This document shows positions 36,000-47,700 of a stretch of DNA of 64,000 nt, piece by piece. This DNA comes from Panopea generosa (taxonomy: Eukaryota; Mollusca; Bivalvia; Adapedonta; Hiatellidae): positions 23,506,672 to 23,570,671 of the forward strand of contig CM055909.1 in NCBI GenBank assembly GCA_029582155.1. The letters run 5' to 3'. How positions within the stretch are numbered: the stretch's first letter is position 1; each line of letters starts with the position of its first letter. Under the pieces are notes generated by a model. That model had not been told where the DNA came from. It saw nothing but the letters and a program-made list of their open reading frames with translations, and did not search any database. Made by a program: the position numbers and the translations under genes.

Positions 36000-36140
36000 T
36001 GATAAATTTAATAAACTCGTTTACAAAACTGATATTTTGCTCGAAAGAGCCTAGCGTAACATAGCTATACCAACTCGCTTAATAAATTCAATATTAATTG
36101 AACACTCATGTAAGATCTTCTGTATTTTCTACAGGAGAAC
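36000..36140 (+). repeat. Dispersed repeat shared with 6580
   Basis: GCTCGAAAGAGCCTAGCGTA, CAACTCGCTTAATAAATTCA and CATGTAAGATCTTCTGTATT. Opposite orientation to the 6580 copy. It ends about 170 bp before the 36-bp array. Confidence 0.5.
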
Positions 36141-36311
36141 GAAATATTCACCACTGCAGCATAAATACAATATCAGTACACAGAATAATCATTTATGATT
36201 AAAAAAAGGTTCAATGAAATAGGTCATGTTTTAATAAAAAGCAGATATGGCATGACTTAAAGAAAAGTTTAAATTAAAAGCGATCTTCAGTATCAATTAT
36301 TGTTTAAATTC

Positions 36312-38046
36312 TTGAACACACCACAACACACTCTGCATTTTGTTGGACAGAACACATCACAACACACACTGCATCTTGTTGGACAGAACACACCACAACA
36401 CACACTGTATCTTGAACACACCACAACACACACTGCATCTTGTTGGACAGAACACACAACAACACACACTGCATATTGTTGGACAGAGCACACAACAACA
36501 CACACTGCATTGTGTTGGACAGAACACACCACAACACACACTGCATTTTGTTGGACAGAACACACAACATACACTGCATCTTGTTTGACAGAACACACAA
36601 CAACACACACTGCATTGTGTTGGACAGATCACACAACAACACACACTGCATCTTGTTGGATAGAACATACCACAACACACATTGCATATTGTTGGACAGA
36701 ACATACCACAATACACACTGCATCTTGTTAGACAGAACGTACCACAATACACACTGCATCTTGTTGGACAGAACACACCACAACACACACTGCATCTTGT
36801 TAGACAGAACACACCACAATACACACTGCATTTTGTTGGACAGAACACACCACAAAACACACTGCATCTTGTTGGACAGAACACATAACAACACACACTG
36901 CATATTGTTAGGCAGAACACACCTCAACACACACTGCATCTTGTTGGACAGAACATACCACAAACACACTGCATCTTGTTGGACAGAACGTACCACAACA
37001 CAGACTGCATCTTGTTTGACAGAATACACCACAACACACACTGCATCTTGTTGGACAGAACACACCACAATACACACTGCATCTTGTTGGACAGAACACA
37101 CCACAACATTCATTGCATCTTGTTGGACAAAACACATTACAACACACACTGCATATTGTTAGGCAGAACACACCTCAACACACACTGCATCTTGTTGGAC
37201 AGAACATACCACAAACACACTGCATCTTGTTGGACAGAACACACCACAACACAGACTGCATCTTGTTAGACAGAATATACCACAACACACACTGCATCTT
37301 GTTGGACAGAACACACCACAAACACACTGCATCTTGTTGGACAGAACATACCACAACGCAGACTGCATCTTGTTGGACAGAACATACCACAAACACACTG
37401 CATCTTGTTGGACAGAACACACCACAACACAGACTGTATCTTGTTGGACAGAACACACCACAAACACACTGCATCTTGTTGGACAAAACATACCACAACA
37501 CACACTGCATATTGTTGAACAGAACATACCACAACACAGACTGCATCTTGTTGGACAGGACATACCACAACACAGACTGCATCTTGTTAGACAGGACATA
37601 CCACAACACACACTGCATATTGTTAGACAGAACACACCACAATACACACTGCATCTTGTTGGACAGAACACACCACAACACACACTGCATCTTGTTGGAC
37701 AGAACACATTACAACACACACTGCATTTTGTTGGACAGAACATACCACAAACACACTGCATCTTGTTGGACAGAACATACCACAAACACACTGCATCTTG
37801 TTGGACAGAACACACCACAACACAGACTGCATCTTGTTGGACAGAACACACCACAACATACACTGCATCTTGTTGGACAGAACACATAACAACACACACT
37901 GCATTTTGTTGGACAGAACATACCACAAACACACTGCATCTTGTTGGACAGAACATACCACAAACACACTGCATCTTGTTGGACAGAACACACAACAACA
38001 CAGTCTGCATCTTGTTGGACAGAACACAACACACACTGCATCTTGT
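36312..38046 (+). repeat. 36-bp minisatellite, about 48 copies
   Basis: TGTTGGACAG recurs every 36 bp (36341, 36377, ...), with some 35-bp units (ACAAACACAC type). The unit is A/C-rich on this strand (GAACACACCACAACACACAC then TGCATCTTGTTGGACA). Because 36 is a multiple of 3, it opens long frames on both strands (up to about 296 codons, with a 12-residue period such as MQCVLWCVLSNK). No splice, start or codon signal supports coding. It lies in the intron before tail B. Confidence 0.95.
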
Positions 38047-38080
38047 CAATATATACTAAAAGGCAAAGGAATCGCTTGGT

Positions 38081-38278
38081 AAATTTCAGAGTGACACTAT
38101 CAAACTATTGTAAGCGATATTTATACGTTTAGACTATATATGTGGTGACATTCCATTAATGATTTTGTCATCATCATCATTAGTATTGACAAAGTCATTC
38201 ATGAAATACATTTTCATACATATAATATAATTAAATTATCGCTTACATCAGTTTGATAATGTGGCCTTGAAATTCTTC
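38081..38278. mobile_element. Palindromic MITE between the 36-bp array and tail B
   Basis: The left arm (AAATTTCAGAGTGACACTAT, CAAACTATTGTAAGCGATAT) and the right arm (inverse of AAATTATCGCTTACATCAGT and TTGATAATGTGGCCTTGAAA) are inverse copies. The centre is itself near-palindromic (AATGATTTTGTCA ... TGACAAAGTCATT). It lies 136 bp before the tail B acceptor. A half copy is at 22245. Confidence 0.78.
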
Positions 38279-38413
38279 CAACGTTTTAAATAAACTATCG
38301 ATGTAGATTCTATTTTTACAATTTTCTCTTTTAATTTTCCTTTGTTTTATTGTTTACTTTCCCTTATACAATAAGCATGCTAAATAACTGTACACATGTT
38401 AACATGCAACTAG

Positions 38414-38611
38414 GTATTGGCGATATTTCGACGGTATCTGACACAGTGCCCGATGATTCAGCGTCACGGTAGTCGACGGGTACACTGGGGTCGACGTAAA
38501 AGTTCCACAATGACGTTCACCTTACCCGAGTACACCAGCTCAAGGAGCGCCGTGAAAAAGAGTCCAACCACACCCAAGGTGCCGGCGGGACCAACAAGGA
38601 ATGGGTTTCAG
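38414..38611 (+). CDS. Class B1 GPCR, tail B first exon
   Basis: A 66-codon exon from CTAG|GTA to CAG|GTAAAG, in the phase set by the TM7 exon, so the join reads FFNGE-VLAIFRRYLTQCPMIQ. The amphipathic start and the WGRRKSS motif are typical of class B cytoplasmic tails (human receptors have NxEV-x-W/R-rich tails ending in WGRR-like basic clusters). It continues with a Ser/Thr/Pro-rich stretch (TSSRSAVKKSPTTPKVPAGP). It lies 367 bp after the 36-bp minisatellite and 139 bp after an inverted-repeat element. The polypyrimidine tract is weak, which fits regulated use. Confidence 0.85.
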
Positions 38612-38750
38612 GTAAAGATATAATTAATATAAAAGTATGTTATTTTAAAAAATATATATATATTGTATAACGATCTTACATTCATTAGCTCATAAACTAT
38701 GTTTTCATAGGCTACACACATACATGTGATGTGTGTGGATATTTTATATA

Positions 38751-38887
38751 ATATGATATGATATATGATATGATATGATATGATATGATATGACGTGATG
38801 TGACGTGACGTGACGTGACGGGACGTGACGTGACGTGACGTGATGTGACGTGACGCGACGTGACGTGACGTGACATGACATGACATA
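38751..38887 (+). repeat. Pentanucleotide repeat, TGATA block then TGACG block
   Basis: The left third is TGATA units, the rest TGACG with TGATG and TGACA variants, ending in TGACA. It lies in the 502-bp intron between the two tail B exons. Confidence 0.93.
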
Positions 38888-39113
38888 GTATAATAGAATT
38901 ACTGATATGAAGAGTGTAAACTGTGTACATATGTGTATTTATTTTCTAGTTCGCTTTGCTCAAACGAAAATAAATCATTTATAACCATTTCATAGCACAC
39001 TTAGAGTAATGAGAAATATGCACATGTATGTCCAAAACTTTTTATAAATGCTATGTGAACCATTAGCTCACATACATACATATGTAATTAGTTATACATG
39101 TATATGATTTCAG

Positions 39114-39200
39114 AGCGCCACAGATATGTACCAGATGGTTCCAATTACTGACCGCGGGGAACCAAACCAACCAAACGATGACGAATATGGACTCGTGTAG
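39114..39200 (+). CDS. Class B1 GPCR, tail B last exon
   Basis: After TGATTTCAG, 28 codons (SATDMYQMVPITDRGE then PNQPNDDEYGLV) run to TAG in phase with the 38611 donor. The segment is acidic and polar, as expected of a cytoplasmic C-terminus. With this exon the receptor from TM3 onward would be 277 residues; with tail A it would be 261. Confidence 0.82.
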   Translation, partial: SATDMYQMVPITDRGEPNQPNDDEYGLV

Positions 39201-39696
39201 ATTATTCCAGTGATTTGTGCCTTATAGACTTTACCCGTGACGAACTATTCAAAGAGCATGTGTATAGAATATATATTTATAGCCTTTCATCACTTAACTT
39301 ACGGTGCAGGGGTGTAGTTAAAATCCATGACGTGTTTTTGATATTACCTATTGGGATCATCACTTAATGTTGTCCGTATATATAGACTCTCGTGTGTAAA
39401 ACGTCGAGTGGATTTCAGGCTTGGCCGAATATTCATATGCTGTCAATTGACGAAAACTAACATATACATGGTGTTACTTATGGCATCTAATGGAAATCCG
39501 ATTATTTCATCGTTGTTTTTAAAAATAACCCTGAAATATAAATGACAAATTTTAGACTCTCTGATAATTCACGTCAATTTATTGTTACATTCATAAACTC
39601 GTGTATATGGCAGCGTGTTATATGATGTTTAACAAAGTGTTTTTGTTTTGTAAATATGCCAACATGTGTAAACAAATGTATGTGAACAGTAATATT

Positions 39697-39702
39697 AATA
39701 AA
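39697..39702 (+). terminator. Candidate polyadenylation signal for tail B
   Basis: AATAAA about 500 bp after the tail B stop codon, in AT-rich DNA with no competing open frame. It would give a 3'UTR of ordinary length. Confidence 0.45.
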
Positions 39703-41006
39703 TGGAAATTTCAATAAGTTGTTGCTAGAAGGACACCCCTTTTGAGGCATGGTACCACCATTGGAAAAAGGAAGTGCTTCCGTGGGGTAGTCGCATAATG
39801 GCGGTTATAAATAATCCTCGTTTCTTCTTCTTTAAAAATGCATTTTCCTTATGTTAATGCTCATCTTTTAATATGAATGGAATTATTAAATTATTATGAA
39901 CATTTTAAAAGCATTGTGGTGTTTAAATTGTGAATTTAAAAACAAAATTGATGCTTGGAAATTGTGGTATGAGTACATGATTTCAGAATTCTACTTTCAC
40001 TTTGTCAACAGTGTACAAACTGAGCAGGAAAACAATCTCTTATGACACATGACACCTACTTTTCTCATCATATTTTGATTGCAGAGGTTGACAAACAGTA
40101 AAATGTAAGTTTCACTTCTTTCGTTTGGGTTTCTCTATGAATGACAAGCCTTCAAACTTTTATTATTTTACTATAGAATAAAGAACAAATATCAATGGTG
40201 GGTTGACACCTAGAAGAGTAGACAAAGTCAGTTAAGACTACTAGGCTATTGAGGATCCTTTGACAATTTGAAACTATATATTAATTGTCATGCAAGATGA
40301 ATGGTTTTGGGCCAATAAGCGAGAAATCTTATTTGCAAGACGTTCTGAAAGTGCTAACATGTATTTCCAAATGTTGAATAGTTGTCTTATTTTATTATTG
40401 CGTAATTTAATATGGTGGTATTTTTATTTTTGTATGTCTGAAGCATATCTTAAAAAATATAGTAAGGAATTCAATGTGACTTGGAACATGGATAGAGAGC
40501 AAAGTGCGGAAGTGCAGAGCAAATAAACCATGTATGGAAGTGCAGAGCAAACTGAGAACTATAGCTATCTGGAATAATGACATAATTATCTCCCTTTTTG
40601 TGCTTTATTTTCTATTATATTTGCTACAAGCACTTATTCAGGGAGTACTGTCGGTTCTAATGATATACTTGTCATTAAATGAAAATAAAACATGATTAAT
40701 ATACATGTAATAGAAAATTTTCATCCTTAGCGAGTTCATAATAGTGTTAATGTTTTAACATTTTTTAAATAAAACAAAAAGAGAAAACTATTACCGTTCT
40801 TGCACAGAAATATACGGCTGTGAGAGAGGCTGTTTTTGCACATGCCTCATTACATTGTGGCATGCGCATGCCTCATTACATTGTGGCATGTGGTGGAACA
40901 TAAAAGCACCTGAAACTGAAACCACTTTTATAACATATCACATGCTTTAGTTACGGATGTGGAAAGTATTTGTCGGAGCACATGGTCTAGATAGTGATCT
41001 GACTCA
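39703..41006. other. 3' flank of the receptor gene
   Basis: AT-rich. A dispersed AATTATCTCCCTTT motif is at 40584. Open frames at 40290 and 40504 lack motifs. The 27-bp pair at 40838 lies close to the 65-bp array. Confidence 0.4.
40838..40892 (+). repeat. 27-28-bp tandem pair
   Basis: CATGCCTCATTACATTGTGG followed by CATGCG or CATGTG occurs twice in direct succession. Confidence 0.75.
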
Positions 41007-44000
41007 GAATAGGAGGCTTATCATCACGTACGGGTTTCATCGCCTGCTCAGGTCGTGTATGTGGTCTTTGAGAATAAGAGGCTTATCATAATGTATGGGT
41101 TTCATCGCCTGCTCTGGTATTGTATGTGGTATTTGAGAATAGGAGGCTTATCGTAATGTATGGGTTTCATCGCCTGCTCTGGCCGTGTATGTGGTCTTAG
41201 AGAATAGGAGGCTTACCATAACGTATGAATTTCATTGCCTGTTCTGGTCGTGTATGTGGTGTTTGAGAAAAGGAGGCTTATCATAACGTATGGGTTTCAT
41301 CGCCTGCTCTGGCTGTGTATGTGGTCTTTGAGAATAGGAGGCTTATCATAACGTATAGGTTTCATCGCCTGCTCAAGCCATGTATGTGGCCTGTGGAATA
41401 GGAGGCTTAACATAACGTATGGGTTCCATCGCCTGCTCTGGCCGTGTATGTGGTCTTTGAGAATAGCAGGCTTATCATAACGTATGGGGTTTCATCGCCT
41501 GCTCTGGCCGTGTATGTGGTCTTTGAGAATAGGAGGATAATCATAATGTATGGGTTTCATCGCCTGCTCTGGCCGTGTTTGTGGTCTTTGAGAATAGGAG
41601 GCTTATCATAACGTATTGGTTTCATCGCCTACTCTGGCCGTGTATGTGGTCTTTGAGAATACGAGGCTTATCATAACGTATGGGGTTCATCGCCTACTCT
41701 GACCGTGTTTGTGGTCTTTGGGAATAGGAGGCTTATCATAATGTATGGGTTCATCGCCTACTCTGGCCGTGTTTGTGGTCTTTGAGAATAGGAGGCTTAT
41801 CATAACGTATGGGTTTCATCGCATACTCTGGCCGTGTTTGTTGTCTTTGAGAATAGGAGGCTTATCATAATGTATGGGTTTCATTGCCTTCTCTGGTCGT
41901 GTATGTGGTCTTTTAGAATAGGAGGCTTATCATAATGTATGGGTTTCATCGCCTGCTCTGGCTGTTTATGTGGTCTTTAAGAATAGGAAGCTTATCATAA
42001 CGTTTGGGTTTCATCGCCTACTCTGGCCGTGTATGTGCTCTGAGAAAAGGAGGCTTATCATAATGTATGGGTTTCATCGCCTGCTCTGGACGTGTTTCTG
42101 GTCTTTGAGAATAGGAGGCTTATCATAATGTATGGGTTTCATCGCCTACTCTAGCCGTGTATGTGCTCTTTCATAATAGGAGGCTTATCGTAACGTAAGG
42201 GTTTCATCGCCTGCTCTGGTCGTGTATGTGGTCTTTGAGAATAGGAGGTTTATCGTAATGTATGGGTTTCATCGCCTGCTCTAGCCGTGTATGTGGTCTT
42301 TCAGAATAGGAGGCTTATCATAATGTATGGATTTCATTGCCTGCCCTGGTCGTGTATGTGGTCTTTGAGAATAGGAGGCTTATCATAATGTATGGGTTTC
42401 ATCACCTGCTCTGGCCGTGTATGTGGTCTTTGAGAATAGGAGGCTTATAATAACATATGGGTTTCATCGCCTGCTCTGGCCGTGTATGTGGTCTTTGAGA
42501 ATAGGAGGCTGATAATAACGTATGGGGTTCATCGCCTGCTCTAGCCATGTATGTGGTCTTTAGAATAGGAGGCTTATCATAATGTATGGGTTTCATCACC
42601 TGCTATGGCCGTGTATGTGGTCTTTGAGAATAGTAGGCTTATCATAACGTATGGGTTTCATCGCCCGCTCTGGCCGTGTATGTGGTCTTTGAGAATAGGA
42701 GGCTTATCATAACGTATGGGGTTCATCGCCTACTCTGGCCGTGTTTGTGGTCTTTGAGAATAGGAGGCTTATCATAACGTATGGGATTCATCGCCTACTC
42801 TGGTCGTGTATGTGGTCTTTGAGAGTAGGAGGCTTATCATAACGTATGGGTTTCATCGACTACTCTGGCCGTGTATGTGGTCTTTGAGAATAGGAGGCTT
42901 ATCATTACGTATGGGGTTCATCGCCTACTCTGGCCGTGTTTGTGGTCTTTGAGAATAGGAGGTTTATCATAACGTATGGGTTTCATCGCCTACTCTGGCC
43001 GTGTATGTGGTCTTAAAAAATAGAAGGCTTATCATAATGTATGGGTTTCATCGCCTACTCTGCCCGTGTTTGTGGTCTTTGAGAATAGGAGGCTTATCAT
43101 AACGTATGGGTTTCATCGCCTACTCAGGCCGTGTTTGTTGTCTTTGAGAATAGGAGGCTTATCATAATGTATGGGTTTCATCGCCTGCTCTGGCCGTGTA
43201 TGTGGTCTTTGAGAATAGGAGGCTTATCATAACGTATGGGTTTCATCGCCTACTCTGGCCGTGTATGTGGTCTTAAAAAATAGAAGGCTTATCATAACGT
43301 ATGGGTTTCATCGCCTACTCTGCCCGTGTTTGTGGTCTTTGAGAATAGGAGGCTTATCATAACGTATGGGTTTCATCGCCTACTCAGGCCGTGTTTGTTG
43401 TCTTTGAGAATAGGAGGCTTATCATAATGTATGGGTTTCATCGCCTGCTCTGGCCGTGTATGTGGTCTTTGAGAATAGGAGGCTTATCATAATGTATGGG
43501 TTTCATCGCCTGCTCTGGCCGTGTTTGTGGTCTTTGAGAATAGGAGGCTTATCATAACGTATGGGTTTCATCGCCTGCTCTGGCCGAGTTTGTGGTCTTT
43601 GAGAATAAGAGGCTTATTATAATGTATGGGTTTCATCGCCTGCTCTGGCCGTGTTTGTGGCCTTTGAGAATAGGAGGCTTATCATAACGTATGGGTTTTA
43701 TCGCCCGCTCTGGCCGTGTATGTGGTCTTTGAGAATAGCAGGCTTATCATAACCTATGGGTTTCATCGCCTACTTTAGCCGTGTTTGTGGTCTTTGAGAA
43801 TAAGAGGCTTATTATAACGTATGGGTTTCGTCGCCTGCTCTGGCCGTGTATGTGGTCTTTGAGAATAGGAGGCTTATCATAATGTATGGGTTTCATACCT
43901 GCTCTGGCCGTGTTTGTGATCTTTGAGAATAAGAGGCTTATTATAACGTATGGGTTTCATCGCCTGCTCTGGCCGTGTATGTGGTCTTTGAGAATAGGAG

Positions 44001-46025
44001 GCTTATCATAATGTATGGGTTTCATACCTGCTCTGGCCGTGTTTGTGATCTTTGAGAATAAGAGGCTTATCATAACGTATGGGTTTCATCGCCTGCTCTG
44101 GCCGTGTTTGTGTTCTTTGAGTATAGGAGACTTATCATAACGTATGGATTTCATCGTCTGCTCTGGCCGTGTTTGTGGTCTTTGAGAATAGGAGGCTTAT
44201 CATAATGTATGGGTTCATCGCCTACTCTGGCCGTGTTTGTGGTCTTTGAGAATAGGAGGCTTATCATATCGTATGGGTTTCATCGCCTACTCTGGCAGTG
44301 TTTGTTGTCTTTGAGAATAGGAGGCTTATCATAATGTATGGGTTTCATCGCCTGCTCTGGCCGTGTATGTGGTCTTTGAGAATAGGAGGCTTATCATTAT
44401 GTATGGGTTTCATTGCCTGCTCTGGTCATGTATGTGGTCTTTGAGAAAAGGAGGCTTATCATAATGTATGGGTTTCATCGCTTGCTCTGGCTGTTTATGT
44501 GGTCTTTGAGAATAGGAAGCTTATCATAACGTTTGGGTTTCATCGCCTACTCTGGCCGTGTATGTGGTCTTTGAGAATAGGAGGCTTATCATAACGTATG
44601 GGTTTCCTTGCCTGCTCTGGCCGTGTATGTGGTCTTTGAGAATAGGAGGCTTATCATAACGTATGGGTTTCATCGCCTGCTCTGGCCTTGTATGTGGTCT
44701 TTGAGTATAGGAGACTTATCATAACGTATGGGTTTCATCGTCTGCTCTGGTCGTGTAGGAGGTCTTTGAGAATAGGAGGCTTGTCTTAACGTATGGGTTT
44801 CATCGCCTGCTCTGGCCGTGTATGTGGTCTTTGAGAATAGAAGGCTTATCATAACGTATGGGTTTCATCGCCTGCTCTGGCCGTGTATGTGGTCTTTGAG
44901 AATAGGAGGCTTATCATAACGTATGGGTTTCATCGCCTGCTCTGGCAGTGTATGTGGTCTTTGAGAATAGAAGGCTTATCATACCGTATGGGTTTCATCG
45001 CCTGCTCTGGCCGTGTATGTGGTCTTTGAAAATAGGAGGCTTATCATAACGTATGGGTTTCATCGCCTGCTCTGGCCGTGTATGTGATCTTTGAGAATAG
45101 AAGGCTTATCATAACGTATGGGTTTCATCGCCTACTCGAGCCGTGTTTGTGGTCTTTGAGAATAAGAGGCTTATCATAACGTATGGGTTTCCTTGCCTGC
45201 TCTGGCCGTGTATGTGGTCTTTGAGAATAGGAGGCTTATCATAACGTATGGGTTTCATCGCCTGCTCTGGCCTTGTATGTGGTCTTTGAGTATAGGAGAC
45301 TTATCATAACGTATGGGTTTCATCGTCTGCTCTGGCCGTGTAGGAGGTCTTTGAGAATAGGAGGCTTATCTTAACGTATGGGTTTCATCGCCTGCTCTGG
45401 CCGTGTATGTGTCTTTGAGAATAGAAGGCTTATCATAACGTATGGGTTTCATCGCCTGCTCTGGCAGTGTATGTGGTCTTTGAGAATAGGAGGCTTATCA
45501 TAACGTATAGGTTTCATCGCCTGCTCTGGCCGTGTATGTGGTCTTTGAGAATAGAAGGCTTATCATACCGTATGGGTTTCATCGCCTGCTCTGGCCGTGT
45601 ATGTGGTCTTTGAAAATAGGAGGCTTATCATAATGTATGGGTTTCATCGCCTGCTCTGGCCGTGTATGTGGTCTTTGAGAATAGAAGGCTTATCATAACG
45701 TATGGGTTTCATCGCCTGCTCTGGCCGTGTATATGGTCTTTGAGAATAGAAGGCTTATTATAATGTATGGATTTCATCGCCTGCTCTGGCCGTGTATGTG
45801 GTCTTTGAGAATAGGAGGCTTATCATAATGTATGGGTTTCATCGCCTGCTCTGGTCGTGTATGAGGTCTTTGAGAATAGGAGGCTTGTCATAACGTATGG
45901 GTTTCATCGCCTGCTCTGGCCGTGTATGAGTTCTTTGAGAATAGTATGCTTATCATAGAATAGGAGGCTTAACGTAACGTATGGGTTTCATCGCCTGCTC
46001 TGGTCGTGTATGAGGTCTTTGAGAA
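41007..46025 (+). repeat. 65-bp minisatellite, about 77 copies
   Basis: Unit GAATAGGAGGCTTATCATAA, CGTATGGGTTTCATCGCCTG, CTCTGGCCGTGTATGTGGTC, TTTGA. Period checked at 44901/44966. Multi-unit blocks are re-copied: 260 bp (43011/43271, marked by TCTTAAAAAATAGAAGG) and 585 bp (44601/45186, marked by GGTTTCCTTGCCTGC). It starts 1.8 kb after the tail B stop. Confidence 0.95.
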
Positions 46026-46443
46026 AGGAGTAGCGGTATTGACACTTTATTCATATATGCTAAGTACTAGTTCAACACCTGAAGACTTCGCACATGATTT
46101 GTAAAAGTTTGAATAATTCTTTTTATAATTTGAGTAAAACAAATTAGTACATGTATCTTGTAAGAATTTTTTTCACAATCTATGTAAAATAAATATTTGT
46201 AAACTGCTTTTATTTATAGGACAAATATTTGGAAATTTGTCAATTAAATGTGCCTGCAGGTATTGTGTTTCTCTTTGTGGATTTGTCTTCTTTCTCATTA
46301 CGGATTCAAAAATGTCAATGTACCCCGAGCAGGGTCATGTCAGAAACATTTTCGGTATCACATGTTTAATATATTCGGGCTGTGGTTCTGAATGTGTTTC
46401 GAGCAAAATTAAATAACATTGTGATTGTCATTTCTTGTTTCAG

Positions 46444-46482
46444 TTGAGAGAAACAGCAGCTGGAACAAGAGATGACATCTGA
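46444..46482 (+). CDS. Possible third terminal exon of the receptor (very short tail)
   Basis: A good acceptor (TTTCTTGTTTCAG) opens 12 codons, LRETAAGTRDDI, followed by TGA, in the phase that both the TM7 exon and the 38611 donor require. An AATAAA lies at about 46893. The reading is too short to prove homology, and a chance acceptor is quite possible. If real, it would put the whole 65-bp minisatellite inside an intron of the receptor gene. Confidence 0.22.
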   Translation: MRETAAGTRDDI

Positions 46483-46954
46483 TGTCTTCTTTATTCAGTT
46501 ATCACCCGGAACCATCGGACTAACACACAGACAAGTTGTTGCAGTTTGTAAATGTTAACCTACATGGAGATTATTATGCCATAGTAATATTATTAAACAT
46601 GACTTTACCTCAAGTATCACATATATTATTATATTTGAACAGCAACCTCAAGGGATGATGAGAGGACATTTTGAAATTGCCTTGTAACATGTAGTTGTCA
46701 GTAGTGATTACGTAAGAGTTGTAGCAATGTGTTAATATGATGACCTCTTTATCATGTGGACTGTTTTTATGCTGCAAAGTTATTGTATTATTAGCAGTGG
46801 TTTTTTTTCTGCCATTTTTATAGCCGTTATTGAGTCATATTCCATATGGCAAACAGTATCTTTTTTCCCCAACTGAGTGGTAAAAATTCCCAAATAAAAT
46901 CTTCAATAATTGTAATTTGAAACTTACCATAAATCCTTGATAAAATAAACAATA

Positions 46955-47700
46955 AAGTTTTCCCCATTCTGAATTGAGTATGACATTAAGATTTTAGTCT
47001 AATTTGGTATGAAACTTCTTGACATGAAACAATCTCAAGTCATGTCCCTGGGGTCCAATTTGACCCCACCAACAGACCTTATCAATTGTTCTTGGAAAGT
47101 ACAAAGCCTGGAGGTTTTATCTGGCATGTAGTATCACCTAATGGTATTGTTCAAGCCTTGACCAAGGAATACAATTGGCCTACAATGGGGACTTTTCAGT
47201 TTTAGTGAGAGAAATTTCAAATTAATAATCTTCTCCAGAGTTTACCACCCAAATATGTTCATATTTATTATTGATGGACCCCATGAGTTATCAAGTTTTC
47301 AAATAAAGGGGCTAGGATTTATTGAGGCCAACTAAGGAACTTTGATTTTTTTGCATTGAAACACGTTTATGCCTCGTTATTCAAGGAATGGTGTAGGGGC
47401 ATTAAGTTTATAACATACTGGTGAAGTTGGATATTTACCAAGGTCTAGTCATTTTAAGTTAGACTCTGTCCTTCAAAGAGGCTTAAATATGCATAAGTCA
47501 GTGGCCACAAAAGGGGACCAAGTTGTCAATGTTCAACAATGTTCTTTGTTCATATGTAGAAGAAATGATTCCTAAGAGTAGGGGTTTCAAGTTTGTTCAA
47601 ATAAAGGGTCTAGGGTACCTTTGGAGCCATATTGGAACTTTTGATTTTTATGTAGGAATGCTATGAGAAAACATCATTTTTATTTTTTTTTCATCTATTT
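46955..47700 (+). repeat. Probable degenerate interspersed repeat
   Basis: A non-coding stretch with phrases such as GGGGTCCAATTTGACCCCAC, CCTACAATGGGGACTTTTCA and AAGGGGACCAAGTTGTC, in the style of the repeat at 19749. Ends are not definable by eye. Confidence 0.3.

Noticed and set aside
36304-38059. Long Cys/Val-rich or His/Thr-rich open frames on both strands
   Set aside because: They are direct translations of the 36-bp minisatellite; every frame gives a 12-residue period and no splice or start signal fits.
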